Program-made: the position numbers and the translations under genes | The notes under the pieces: generated by a model | Databases searched by the model: none | The model's input: the letters and a program-made list of their open reading frames with translations, nothing else | What the model was told of the DNA's origin: nothing | Source: Flammeovirgaceae bacterium | GTDB lineage: Bacteria > Bacteroidota > Bacteroidia > Cytophagales > Cyclobacteriaceae | NCBI GenBank assembly: GCA_016709845.1 | Contig: JADJMA010000025.1 | Location: forward strand, 1 to 64,000 | Direction of reading: 5' to 3' | DNA length: 64,000 nt | Shown: positions 39,590 to 48,649 of the stretch, piece by piece | How the letters are laid out: the number at the start of each line of letters is the position of its first letter | How positions within the stretch are numbered: the first letter of the stretch is position 1

Positions 39590-40115
39590 TTAGCCTTTTT
39601 ACAAGTTGAGCGTTAATAAGAAGTGTTACTTCAGCGACCACAACTACACCAACAGCCTCAGTCAAGGCACCCCAGTTTAATCCAAATTCTTTGCGGTTAA
39701 TCTTGCCATTGATTTCAAAGCCTGCTTTGGTGTTTCCATAAGGATCTACCATAATGCCACCAAAATCTACATCAAGTGTGATGTTTTTCTTTGTTCCGCG
39801 GATGGTTAGATCGCCAACCAATTTATCTTTCTTTAAAGTTCCTTCGAAATCTATGGTTGGATGCTCTGCGGCCTCAAAAAAGTCGGCTGACTTTAAATGA
39901 TTATCGCGGTCGGCCTGATTTGTTTCGATGCTGTTTACATCCAGGCTGAACGAAACCTGAGCGCCATCAAAATCATCACTATCGCTTTCTACGCTGCCGC
40001 TGAATTTTTTGAAATATCCGGTTACCGTGGAGATCACTAAGTGTTTTACTTTGAATTGTACTTCCGTGTGTGTAGGGTCAATACCCCATTTTGTTGCTAC
40101 TGCTTGCGTTGTCAT
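39590..40115 (-). CDS. YceI family protein, stop lost by one-base deletion
   Basis: About 175 residues: WGIDPTHTEVQFKVKHLVIS, the central FSLDVNSIETNQADRDNHL, HPTIDFEGTL and KAGFEINGKINRKEFGLNW are the YceI lipocalin-like blocks. These proteins bind isoprenoid-type lipids. This one lacks a signal peptide, as many Bacteroidota copies do. The expected end is LVKKG followed by TAA at 39592-39590; an A5 run near 39600 is one base short, so the frame runs on into the next gene and yields a false 311-residue fusion. A TACCTTTG promoter box and paired operator-like repeats stand upstream. Confidence 0.9.
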
Positions 40116-40162
40116 AATAGATGTGTTTTAAAAATGAATAAATTATTTTCTCTTTGATGATA

Positions 40163-40170
40163 CAAAGGTA
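40163..40170 (-). promoter_or_regulatory. Candidate -7 promoter box for yceI
   Basis: TACCTTTG on the minus strand, an exact TAnnTTTG match, 48 bases before the yceI ATG. At the -33 position there is no good TTG; the arm of an operator-like repeat occupies that place, which would fit activator-dependent initiation. Confidence 0.6.
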
Positions 40171-40193
40171 TAGCACCACCATGCCTCATCACC

Positions 40194-40238
40194 TTGAACC
40201 AGATTAAGAAACATTTTTTTTATCTTGAACTAGATTAA
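40194..40238. repeat. Tandem pair of TTGA-N6-TTAA operator-like sites
   Basis: Two near-identical 21-base copies (19 of 21 the same) start at 40193 and 40224, a 31-base period or about three helix turns. Each contains TTGA-N6-TTAA (40194-40207 and 40225-40238), one base off the Crp/Fnr-type TTGA-N6-TCAA dyad. They lie between the end of the Crp/Fnr gene and yceI. With a start site about six bases after the TACCTTTG box, the centres fall near -43 and -74 of yceI, typical activator positions. Confidence 0.6.
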
Positions 40239-40246
40239 GAAATACA

Positions 40247-40831
40247 CTAACGATCTAGCTGCTTTCTGCGGATTTTACTGAGGAACTCAGGCGTAAACCC
40301 TAAATAGGAGGCAATGTATTTGAGCGGTACGTATTGCTCCAGCGCGGGATACTTTTTGCGAAAGTTTTCATAGCGCTCTTCGGCTGTAGCCGAGAAGTTT
40401 TGAATAATCCGATTTTGATGGGTTACCAACGAATTTTGATAAAGAATTCGAAAGAAGCGTTCAAACTTTGGTGCCTCCACAAGTAAGCGATCCATATCTG
40501 TTTTGGGCAGCAATAGTACCTCACTGTCGACAAGCGCCCGCGTTGAATAAATGGAAGGTACTTGTTCTGTTAAGCTTTGAGGATCGCCCGTCCACCAACC
40601 AGCCATAGCAAATTGAATTACATGATCGTGGCCATCTTTATCGGAATAATACGTCATGAGGCAACCGGATAGTACGTGAATGAAGTGTGTGGTTACGATG
40701 CCAGCGGTTTCAATAAACTCGCCTTGTTTGATATGCGTAGCCCTGAGCATAGAGGTAAAGAGAATGATTTCAGAAGCCTCAAGCGCGATGTGCTTATTGA
40801 TGCTGGCAAGTAAGGAAGAGGTGTTGGTCAT
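40247..40831 (-). CDS. Crp/Fnr family transcriptional regulator
   Basis: I choose ATG 40831 (MTNTSSLLASINKHI, 194 residues); the frame is open to 40855, but a TATCTTTG promoter box falls inside that extension. The cyclic-nucleotide-binding-type beta-roll covers residues about 25-140 (IKQGEFIETAG, FIHVLSGCLMTYY), and a C-terminal helix-turn-helix includes YIASYLGFTPEFLSKIRRKQ. There is no cysteine cluster, so it is not an oxygen-sensing Fnr; the ligand is unknown. Direct repeats resembling its class of binding site follow its stop codon and precede yceI. Confidence 0.9.
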   Translation of the reverse strand: MTNTSSLLASINKHIALEASEIILFTSMLRATHIKQGEFIETAGIVTTHFIHVLSGCLMTYYSDKDGHDHVIQFAMAGWWTGDPQSLTEQVPSIYSTRALVDSEVLLLPKTDMDRLLVEAPKFERFFRILYQNSLVTHQNRIIQNFSATAEERYENFRKKYPALEQYVPLKYIASYLGFTPEFLSKIRRKQLDR

Positions 40832-40837
40832 AGATGG

Positions 40838-40845
40838 CAAAGATA
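40838..40845 (-). promoter_or_regulatory. Candidate -7 promoter box for the Crp/Fnr gene
   Basis: TATCTTTG on the minus strand, exact TAnnTTTG. It ends only six bases from ATG 40831, so the message would be leaderless or nearly so. A TTG lies 16 bases upstream, a slightly short spacing. Confidence 0.5.
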
Positions 40846-40897
40846 AGATTCGCATTTAATTCAAGTAGCTTTCTATATAACTGACTACAAAAGATTT

Positions 40898-40905
40898 TAC
40901 CTTTG
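40898..40905 (+). promoter_or_regulatory. Candidate -7 promoter box for the cysteine-cluster gene
   Basis: TACCTTTG, exact TAnnTTTG, ending three bases before ATG 40909. With the opposite box at 40838-40845 it forms a compact divergent promoter pair within 77 bases. Transcription would begin at or very near the start codon. Confidence 0.5.
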
Positions 40906-40908
40906 TTC

Positions 40909-41388
40909 ATGGACCTGGAACGCTTTCGCGAGAAATCAAAAAATAAAGCAGCTGAGAATAGAAAATTTCTTGGTGCACTCCGTAAGAAAGATCCGCGGAA
41001 GCTGGACGATGAATTTCATAAACTTCATGACGAAGTGTTTGAAGAAATGGATTGCCTCACGTGTGCTAATTGTTGTAAAACAACCAGTCCTATTTTTTAT
41101 CAAACCGATATTGAACGGGTAGCTAAAAGTCTACGACTAAAACCCGGTGAATTTATCGATCAGTATTTGCGTATTGACGAAGACAAGGACTACGTGTTAA
41201 AATTATCACCATGCCCGTTTCTGGATGTTGATAATTATTGTAAAGTGTATGATAGTCGGCCAAAAAGCGTGTCGCGAGTATCCACACACGAACAGAAAAA
41301 AGATGCTGCAGATCATGGATCTCACTTATAAAAATACGTTGGTTTGCCCAGCCGTGTTGGAGATGGTTGAGCGACTTAAGAAAATTAA
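40909..41388 (+). CDS. YkgJ-type cysteine cluster protein, frameshift, uncertain end
   Basis: About 160 residues. Charged N-terminal helix, then the putative zinc/iron-binding pattern MDCLTCANCCKTTSPIF, then LSPCPFLDVDNYCKVYDSRP. A frame change near 41262 gives KACREYPHTNRKK and ends LVCPAVLEMVERLKK. This eight-cysteine layout marks the YkgJ family (UPF0153-like), of unknown function. The shifted frame stays open to 41539, across the next gene's start; a one-base correction in the A-run at 41381 would stop it at TAA 41386-41388, which I take as the likely end. Leads the small group with the DmpA-type peptidase. Confidence 0.8.
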
Positions 41389-41396
41389 TTTATATT

Positions 41397-42524
41397 ATGA
41401 AGTTACTGTTAGTCATTTTGCTGGTTGCGTGAGCCACATCTCGCCAATGCTTGCGCAGAAAAGAATACGCGATGCAGGTTTAGAAGAGGTGTGCTTACTC
41501 CCGGAAAGAACAATTCAATTACCGATGTTAGCGGAGTAAAGGTAGGTCAGATTACCCTCATAGAGGGAAGTGAAGTGCGAACAGGCGTTACTGCAATCCT
41601 TCCGCATGACGGAAATATTTTTCAGGATAAAGTACCAGCTGCTATTTATGTAGGTAATGGTTTCGGTAAACTGGCCGGAAGCACTCAGGTTATGGAACTG
41701 GGTAATCTTGAAACACCTATCGTGCTTACCAATACCTTAAATGTTGCCACAGCCGTTGATGCCGTTGTTGAATATTCCCTTAATCAGAGAGGCAATGAAG
41801 ATGTGCGCTCTGTTAATGCGGTAGTGGGTGAAACCAATGATGGCTATCTGAATGATATTCGAGGACGCCATGTAAAAAACAACATGTGTTGGATGCAATA
41901 ACAAACGCAAAGGCAGGTGTGGTGCAAGAAGGTAATGTTGGTGCAGGAACGGGTACAGTTTGTTTTGGCTTTAAGGGTGGTATTGGTACATCATCAAGAG
42001 TATTGCCCGTAAAATCTGGAAGTTATACGGTTGGCGTTTTGGTGCAGACTAATTTTGGAGGGGTGCTACAAATTGATGGCGTGCCGGTAGGAGAAGCGCT
42101 GAAGCAATTTTATTTGAGCGATCAATTGATGGATAAAGCAGATGGCTCTTGTATGATGGTTATCGCGACTGATGCTCCGCTTGATGCCCGCAATTTAGAA
42201 CGAATGGCTAAGCGGGCCATGATGGGTTTAGCCCGAACCGGAGGAATTGCATCGAATGGCAGTGGCGATTATGTGATTGCTTTTTCAACGGATGCTTCGC
42301 TGCGGGTGAAACATGATTCCAAAGAATCGACTCAAACAAACACTATACTTCGTAACGATGAAATGTCACCGCTGTTCATGGCAGTCATCGAAGCCACAGA
42401 AGAAGCCATTATTAATTCTCTGTTTGCCGCAGAATCAATGCAAGGATTTGAAGGGCATTCAGTAAAGTCTTTACCTATGCAGGAAGTAATCACGATCTTA
42501 AAAAAGTATAATGCTATTAAATAA
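41397..42524 (+). CDS. P1-family (DmpA) L-aminopeptidase/D-esterase, three frameshifts
   Basis: Autoprocessing N-terminal-nucleophile hydrolase, about 375 residues. Start ATG 41397 gives a signal-like MKLLLVILLVA, then three successive frame changes (near 41430, 41490 and 41880) lead through SHISPMLAQKRIRDAGLEE, GVLTPGKNNSITDVSGVKVG and LDAITNAKAGVVQEGNVGAG. TGVTAILPHDGN and GFGKLAGSTQVMELG are family blocks. The cleavage site with the nucleophile serine is in NGSGDYVIAFST. Family members release N-terminal residues from peptides, including beta- and D-amino acid substrates. Three bases before the class IV aminotransferase. Confidence 0.9.
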
Positions 42525-42527
42525 TTT

Positions 42528-43298
42528 ATGTATTCATTCTTAAACAATCAATTTCTGCCGGTCGACAAAACGTTTATTCACGTAAGCGACCTGGCTACCC
42601 AACGTGGCTATGGAATTTTTGATTTCTTAAAGGCAGGTCGGCTGAGTCCATGCGACTTAAGGTATCGCAGTCGCGGGAAGAATTAAAAAAAATAATTCAC
42701 GAATTGATCACCAAGAATGGTTTAGAGAATTCAGGAATTAAATTGATTCTTACTGGTGGCTATTCGCCTGATGGCTACAACATAACCACTCCGAATTTAC
42801 TTATCACGCAACATGCGCTAACCATGCCAAGTCTGGAATATCTGGAAAAGGGAATTAAGATCATTACGCATGAATATGTGCGAGACCTGCCACATGTTAA
42901 ATCCATCAACTACATCGTGGGAGTTTGGCTGCAAAGGGTAGTGAAGGAACAGCAGGCAGCCGATGTGTTGTATTATTTGAATGGGCAAGTTTCTGAATTT
43001 CCCGTTGCAATATTTTTGTTGTTAAAGAAGATGGGGTTGTTGTAACGCCTGCCGATCGGGTGCTTCATGGAATCACACGAAAAATATTTTGAATTTGTCG
43101 GGCAAGCCTCATACCATTCAGGAAGGAACTGTGAGCATAGAAGATGTGTTAACAGCAAAAGAAGTTTTTCTTACCAGCACCACCAAACGGATTGTGCCCA
43201 TTGTGAAAGTGAATGAAGCCGTTATTGGAAACGGAAGACCCGGTCCGGTAACTCAACATCTTCTTAAAGATTTAATTCAATTAGAATTGGATTATTGA
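42528..43298 (+). CDS. Class IV aminotransferase, internal deletion and frameshifts
   Basis: PLP enzyme of the branched-chain/D-amino acid aminotransferase fold. N-terminus MYSFLNNQFLPVDKTFIHVS and RGYGIFDFLKAG, then about 25 residues expected before MRLKVSQSREELKKII are absent near 42645, with a changed frame. The PLP lysine is in HVKSINYIVG, followed by QQAADVLYYLNGQVSEF; another frame change near 43000 gives VVTPADRVLHGITRKNILNL and the C-terminal IEDVLTAKEVFLTSTTKRIVP. The span encodes about 257 residues against about 280 usual. Substrate group cannot be fixed. Coupled to the DmpA gene. Confidence 0.85.
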
Positions 43299-43494
43299 AA
43301 TTGGAATAGGCCATCCAAAAAGGGATATAGACATTTGTAAAGTCCGTTAAAATTTGGTTCTTAAATTTCTGGAGTTCGATCCTTTTAGGGTAGTCACCTG
43401 AATTCTACCAGCCCATTAGTAACCATTGATCACATTTTAGAACCATGTGGTTGTTAATTTACCTACTTTTTACAAAACATAATTTAGCTGACGC

Positions 43495-45774
43495 GTGATT
43501 AAAAAATTCTATTCGCTCTTTCCCTCGGCATGGTGGAAAGGAGTTGCCATTGGCACAATCCTATTTGTTCTTTTTTTATCTACCCTTACGGGATACTTTT
43601 TTAATTCTGGTTTACCCATCCTTGTTAATTCACTCATTGGTCTGATTTTAGGTGGGCTTGTCTTACTAATAGCAGGATTCATTTTGTGGTGGCTGCGAAA
43701 ACTCTTTGTAAAACTCCCGATTTCTATTGTCATAACATTTCTATCTACACTAATTACACTTTTTTGTGTACACTCATTTTTTGGTTTACCTAATATTATT
43801 TTTTATGGCGGAGGTATTTTATTAATACTGCTTACCGCTTTAGTGTTCGGGTTTTTATGGTTACTTATCCCGGCCGGCATAGCTTCATTTTCAAAAAATC
43901 AGAAAGTATTTTTTACTTTGACAATAATGACGTGGTTTCTTGCCATGGGTGGAAGTATCCTGTGGTTGATGAACGATGGCAACTATGATTTGAAAGAACA
44001 AAAAATAACGAGCACCCTATTGCCTAAACCTTTGGACTTAGAAAATCCTGCTACAATCGGAAACCATCAGGTAAAGCACTTTTTTTATGGAAGCGGAAAT
44101 AACAAGAGGCGCGAGGAGTATGGTAAAAGCGCAAACCTGATTACACCAAGTGTAGATGCCTCGTTGTTGTTGCCTGAATGGAAAGGCTTCAAGAAAAAAA
44201 TGAGAGAATGGTATTGGGGCTTTGGTGTAACCGAATTTCCATTAAACGGAAGTGTTTGGTATCCGGAAGGTGACGGAGTATTTCCATTAGTGTTAGTTGT
44301 GCATGGCAATCATGGAATGGAAGAATATTCCGATCCCGGCTATGCCTACTTAGGGGAGTTGCTCGCTAGTCGTGGGTTTATTGTTGTATCCGTAGACGAA
44401 AATTTTGTGAATGGAACGTGGTCGGGTGATTTTGGTGGAAAGGAAATGCAAACACGGGGATGGCTTTTGTTGCAGCACTTGAAGGTATGGCGTCAATGGA
44501 ATCAAACCAAAGATCATCAGTTTTTTGGAAAAGTAGATATGGATCAAATTGCATTGATTGGTCACTCGCGGGGTGGCGAAGCGATTGCCATTGCTGCTGC
44601 TTTCAATGATCTTGATTTCTATCCCGATAATGCTTTGTTGAAGTTTGATTTTCATTTTAATATTCGCTCCTTGATTTCATTGGCACCAACCGATAGGCGA
44701 TACACCCGCAGGCTTACGTTAAGTAATGTCAATTATCTTACGTTGCAAGGAGGTTACGATAGCGATGAGTCAAGTTTTTTTGGTATGCGTCAGGCCGAAC
44801 GCATTACTTTTGGTAATGATAAGTATTATTTCAGATCCGGGCTTTATATGCCAGGTGCAAATCATGGTCAATTCAATTCCGTTTGGAAACAAGATGGCGG
44901 GCCTCCGGGCAGTTGGCTGTTGAATGTGAAGCCATTGGTTGCAGAGGCTGAGCAACAACAGGCTGCCAAAGTTTATATCTCAGCTTTTCTGGAGGCAACG
45001 ATTCGTGATAAAAAAGAATATATTCCTCTATTTGAGAACTGGGGTTATGGAAAAAATTGGCTACCAGAAATTCAATATCTCAACCGCTTTGAAGATAACC
45101 AGTTTATAGAAGTAGTCGGGTATGAAGACGACATTGATTTAACAACCACATCGGTTCATACAACGATTTCGTCTAATCAATTAAAGGTGTGGCGTGAAGT
45201 GGAATTACTTTATCGCGATGGTAAAGATAAGCAAGCAAGTAATGCTGTTATTTTAGGTTGGAAAAAATCTGATCCAGAAAAAGAAATCCCCTCATACACA
45301 ATTAGTCTGCCATTAAACATGACATTGGATAAATCATTGAATGAAAATGATTTATTGGTTTGTGCGCTGAGTGAAGGCAATCTAAAGGAACTAAAGGACG
45401 AGGAGAAAAAAGAAACTGATAAAGTAAGTGAAGAGGATAAGCAGTCAGATAATCTGAATAGTAAAATGGACTTCACTATTATTCTGCATGACTCACTGGG
45501 AACTTCGTCCGCATTGCGTGCCAACGAAGTTATTCAACTATTACCCCGATGGGAGATTCAGTATTTAAAACTAAAGGATCAAAACACGGAGCAGTATGGT
45601 GATTTATGGGAACCAACATTAGCCAGCTATCAAGTACCACTATCTTACTTCATTCAAAAGTTTCCGGATTTAAAATTATCAACGTTGAAAAAAATTGAAT
45701 TCCGATTCGATCGCATTTTATCAGGAGTTATTATTCTTGATAAAATAGGCTTCCGGAAAAAGCGGTTGGAGTAA
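43495..45774 (+). CDS. Large membrane-bound alpha/beta hydrolase
   Basis: 759 residues, intact. GTG start. Five hydrophobic helices fill residues about 15-165, after which a soluble region has the hydrolase core: FPLVLVVHGNHGMEEYSDPG (oxyanion side), a nucleophile elbow IALIGHSRGGEAIA with serine near residue 357, and a likely catalytic histidine in MPGANHGQFNS. The last 230 residues form a beta-rich domain interrupted by a very acidic, lysine-rich linker (KELKDEEKKETDK). The set suggests an exported-side esterase or lipase anchored in the cytoplasmic membrane. Substrate unknown. The 196 bases before it hold no gene; I see only AT-rich sequence and a weak -7-like box. Confidence 0.8.
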   Translation: MIKKFYSLFPSAWWKGVAIGTILFVLFLSTLTGYFFNSGLPILVNSLIGLILGGLVLLIAGFILWWLRKLFVKLPISIVITFLSTLITLFCVHSFFGLPNIIFYGGGILLILLTALVFGFLWLLIPAGIASFSKNQKVFFTLTIMTWFLAMGGSILWLMNDGNYDLKEQKITSTLLPKPLDLENPATIGNHQVKHFFYGSGNNKRREEYGKSANLITPSVDASLLLPEWKGFKKKMREWYWGFGVTEFPLNGSVWYPEGDGVFPLVLVVHGNHGMEEYSDPGYAYLGELLASRGFIVVSVDENFVNGTWSGDFGGKEMQTRGWLLLQHLKVWRQWNQTKDHQFFGKVDMDQIALIGHSRGGEAIAIAAAFNDLDFYPDNALLKFDFHFNIRSLISLAPTDRRYTRRLTLSNVNYLTLQGGYDSDESSFFGMRQAERITFGNDKYYFRSGLYMPGANHGQFNSVWKQDGGPPGSWLLNVKPLVAEAEQQQAAKVYISAFLEATIRDKKEYIPLFENWGYGKNWLPEIQYLNRFEDNQFIEVVGYEDDIDLTTTSVHTTISSNQLKVWREVELLYRDGKDKQASNAVILGWKKSDPEKEIPSYTISLPLNMTLDKSLNENDLLVCALSEGNLKELKDEEKKETDKVSEEDKQSDNLNSKMDFTIILHDSLGTSSALRANEVIQLLPRWEIQYLKLKDQNTEQYGDLWEPTLASYQVPLSYFIQKFPDLKLSTLKKIEFRFDRILSGVIILDKIGFRKKRLE

Positions 45775-45810
45775 ATTTAATATTCGGCAATTAGTGTGAA
45801 GTTAACGAGC

Positions 45811-45841
45811 CCCGCGAAAAAGCGCAAAGCACTTTCGCGGG
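45811..45841. repeat. Perfect nine-base inverted repeat between convergent genes
   Basis: CCCGCGAAA (45811-45819) pairs fully with TTTCGCGGG (45833-45841) around a 13-base loop. No T-run follows on either strand, so it is not a classic intrinsic terminator, but it sits between the convergent hydrolase and kdsB genes where a transcription end is needed. Confidence 0.6.
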
Positions 45842-45861
45842 AATGATCGACCGAAGGAGCT

Positions 45862-46610
45862 TCACTCATTATGATGTTTCAAATATTGCCTGGCATGTTC
45901 CAGATCTTCGGGTGTATCTATACCTACTGTTTCTATGGTTGTTTCGGCAGTTTTTATTTTAAAACCATTTTCAAGCCATCGCAATTGTTCCAAGAGATTC
46001 TGCCTTTTCTATGCGGAGAAACTTTTAATGAAGTAATTCTTTTGAGCACATCACTTCGGTAGGCATACATACCAATGTGCTTGTAGTAGGTATGTTGATT
46101 GATCCAATCAGTTTCCTTACCACGCCAATAGGGGATGGGCGATCGACTAAAGTACATCGCCTCTTTGCTTTCATTTACCACAACTTTAACAACATTGGGA
46201 TTGGTAAGCTGTTCCTGCGTTTCCAGTTTCTTAATTAAGGTGGCGAGTTCAGTTGTTCCATCTAACAAAGAGGTCAACAAATCAATTTGAGTAGGTGAGA
46301 TAAAAGGTTCATCACCCTGAATATTGATGACGTAGTCAAAAATTTCTTGCTCTTTCGATAGCACTTCATAGCAGCGATCCGTTCCACTTGCATGATTTTC
46401 GGAAGTCATGCATACGTTCCCTCCAAATCCCAACACGTGTTCAACTATTTCCGAATGATCGGTGGCCACGATGACCTTACTCAATGATTTACTTTTACCG
46501 GCTTGGGTAAACACGCGACTGATCATCGATTGTCCATTTAAATCCGCCAGCGATTTTGCCGGAAATCGGGTGGAGGCGTAGCGTGCAGGGATTATCCCAA
46601 GAGCCTTCAT
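45862..46610 (-). CDS. kdsB: CMP-KDO synthetase (3-deoxy-manno-octulosonate cytidylyltransferase), frameshifts
   Basis: Activates KDO with CTP for LPS core synthesis. About 249 residues. IIPARYASTRFPAKSLADL is the nucleotide-binding start; SENHASGTDRCYEV, VINIQGDEPFISPTQIDLL and YFSRSPIPYWRG follow, then HIGMYAYRSDVLKRI. Two close frame changes near 45995-46010 disturb the KAESLEQLRWLE block, after which the end reads TIETVGIDTPEDLEHARQYL. Start overlaps the stop of nfeD (46607-46610). The usual partner kdsA is not in the window. Confidence 0.93.
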
Positions 46611-47940
46611 CCTACTTTTTTAACTTTTAGTGTTACTCCTTCGGTACCGATTACTTCAATGGCATCGCCCTGCTCAACAAAATCTCCACGAGTAAAAGCA
46701 TCATAAACTTCATCATCAATCATGACCTTGCCACTGGGGCGAAGGATGGTGTGGGCTTTGCCTACTTTACCTAATAGGTTAGCGTTAAATGAATTTACCG
46801 TATAGCCACTGCTTACCTGCTGGGTATCGCTTAAAGCAATTCGTTGAAACGCTTTGGTTTTGGTTAGCCGGGCACCTCCTAAGAAGAGCAACAACCCTCC
46901 GCCCACCAATCCACCAATCATGGCAAAGGAAGCAGCGATTATATCTCCAAGAGGAACAAATTCAAAATTGAAATAATCATTATTCAACATGATAAGTATC
47001 AACGAGATCACGGTAAGTGAAATGCCCGCGATGCCGGCTATGCCAAAACCGGGTATAACAAATACTTCGGCCATGATTAACAGAACTCCAATAAAGAGTG
47101 CGATAATTTCCCAATAGTCGGCTAAGCCGTTGAGGTAGTAAGGAACAAGATATAAGGCCAGTGCTGTGATAGCCGAGATTAATGGAAAGCCAACCCCGGC
47201 GTTTGTAATTCGAAATAGATGCCGCCAATAATCACCAGAATAAGAATGCCACTGATAAATGGATTCAGGAAGATGGCAATAATCTTTTCGGCTGTACCTT
47301 AATTGAAAGGTTTCGATATCATACGATTCAATTTTATTTCGTTTTAGAATATCAGCAATTGATTCAACTTTTGCTTCACAATAACCGTTTTCAATAGCCT
47401 CTGACGTGGTGAAGGTAATTACCTTGCCAGCTTGTTTAATACTATCAATTACAACGCGCTCATCTACCATGCCTTCGGCAATACGCGGGTCACGACCATT
47501 CGTTTCGGCAGTTGATCGCATGATGGATCGCATGTACGATTGATATTTGTCAGGTGCTGCTCCACCTGATCCATCAACTACGGTAGCCGCACCTATGGTA
47601 GCACCGGGTGCCATGTAAATACTATCACAAGCGATGGAGATAAGGGCTCCGGCAGAAGCCGCATCTGAATTTATAAAACCCAGACCGGAATTTTAACATT
47701 CATAATCCAATCCACAATTTCTTTGGCATCGTTGAGCCCACCGCCAAACGTATCCATGTCTATAATAATAATGTCGGCTTTGGAGGTTTCGGCATGTTCC
47801 AGTGCCAACTTTACGTAGCGGGCCATTCGGGTATCAATCTCCGCTTTGATCTCCATGACCATTACTTTCTTCTTTTCGTTCTGCGCGTTAGTCAGAGCCG
47901 GAATCAATCCTATCAGGCAAAGGAGGAACAGCTTTCGCAT
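46607..47940 (-). CDS. NfeD-family membrane serine protease, three frameshifts
   Basis: ClpP/SppA-class protease fused to a membrane domain and C-terminal OB-fold (long-form NfeD), about 444 residues. Signal peptide ending LTNAQ, then DIIIIDMDTFGGGLNDAKEI. A shift near 47685 leads to INSDAASAGALISIACD, whose SAGA serine is the likely nucleophile, and APGATIGAATVVDGSG. Shifts near 47300 and 47195 surround the first membrane helix (IIAIFLNPFISGILILVIIG). Then three further helices and an OB-fold VGKAHTILRPSGKVMIDDEV. Long-form NfeD proteases act with stomatin-type proteins on membrane proteins; no stomatin gene is seen here. Confidence 0.9.
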
Positions 47941-47974
47941 GGTTATCTTATTTTTGTTATAAAAATACTAAGTC

Positions 47975-48646
47975 TTGATCGAAAAACCCCTTTATCATTT
48001 CTCCATACAACTAAGCTCCGGGGTATGGAATACATTAGTTGTGCCAGAAAAGAAATGGCTTATTGTAGAGCAGCGCAATGAAGTGACCCGCGAAGTGACT
48101 ATTACGGCTCTTGACTTTGAAAACAAGAAAATAGTTTGGCAAAACGCTTCGCTGCCAGAACCCTGGTGGATAAATCTGGTATCCGTATCACACAACTATG
48201 TTTCACTTAAAATATTTGAAAATACAGCCAACCCGGATAGTACCAGTTTTCTGTTGCTTTCGTTGGAAGATGGTAGAATAGTTGATCGACAGCCAGAAAG
48301 TGAAGCAGAATATACGAATGAGGTTCAGCAGCCGTTTCAGTATGTAGCGGGTGAGCCGGAATTTAAAACTGTAGAGATTTTTTTGAAAACCCGGTTAAAC
48401 ATCATCCCATTACTGGGAGCAGAGTATTTGGAGTCACACAATTTTATATTTGTTTCCTGGTATTTCGGCAGTCCGGGAGCGTTTACCAATATATTGGGAT
48501 GCTTTAATAAAGCCGGAGAATTGCTTTGGAAGGATGAAATTGGCACGAATTTGAAAGGGATTGGCGTAAATACGTTTTTTATTGCTCATGATTATTTATT
48601 TTTTGTGAAGAACAAAACAGAATTGGTAACTTTTCGCATTGTTTAA
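47975..48646 (+). CDS. DUF4905-like protein
   Basis: 223 residues, intact, with a TTG start at 47975 as the only suitable in-frame codon near the beginning (no ATG there). The sequence is strand-rich, like a small beta-propeller: SSGVWNTLVVPEKKWLIVEQ, KIVWQNASLPEPWWINLVSV and FNKAGELLWKDEIG. It fits my recollection of the DUF4905 family of Bacteroidota. No signal peptide. Function unknown. Three bases before a LysM gene, suggesting one operon with the envelope proteins that follow; divergent from nfeD. Confidence 0.62.
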   Translation: MIEKPLYHFSIQLSSGVWNTLVVPEKKWLIVEQRNEVTREVTITALDFENKKIVWQNASLPEPWWINLVSVSHNYVSLKIFENTANPDSTSFLLLSLEDGRIVDRQPESEAEYTNEVQQPFQYVAGEPEFKTVEIFLKTRLNIIPLLGAEYLESHNFIFVSWYFGSPGAFTNILGCFNKAGELLWKDEIGTNLKGIGVNTFFIAHDYLFFVKNKTELVTFRIV

Positions 48647-48649
48647 GCT

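Noticed and set aside
43360..43420. A GAGTTCGATCC stretch resembling a tRNA T-loop
   Set aside because: The flanking bases do not pair into a T-stem and no anticodon arm or acceptor stem can be built around it.
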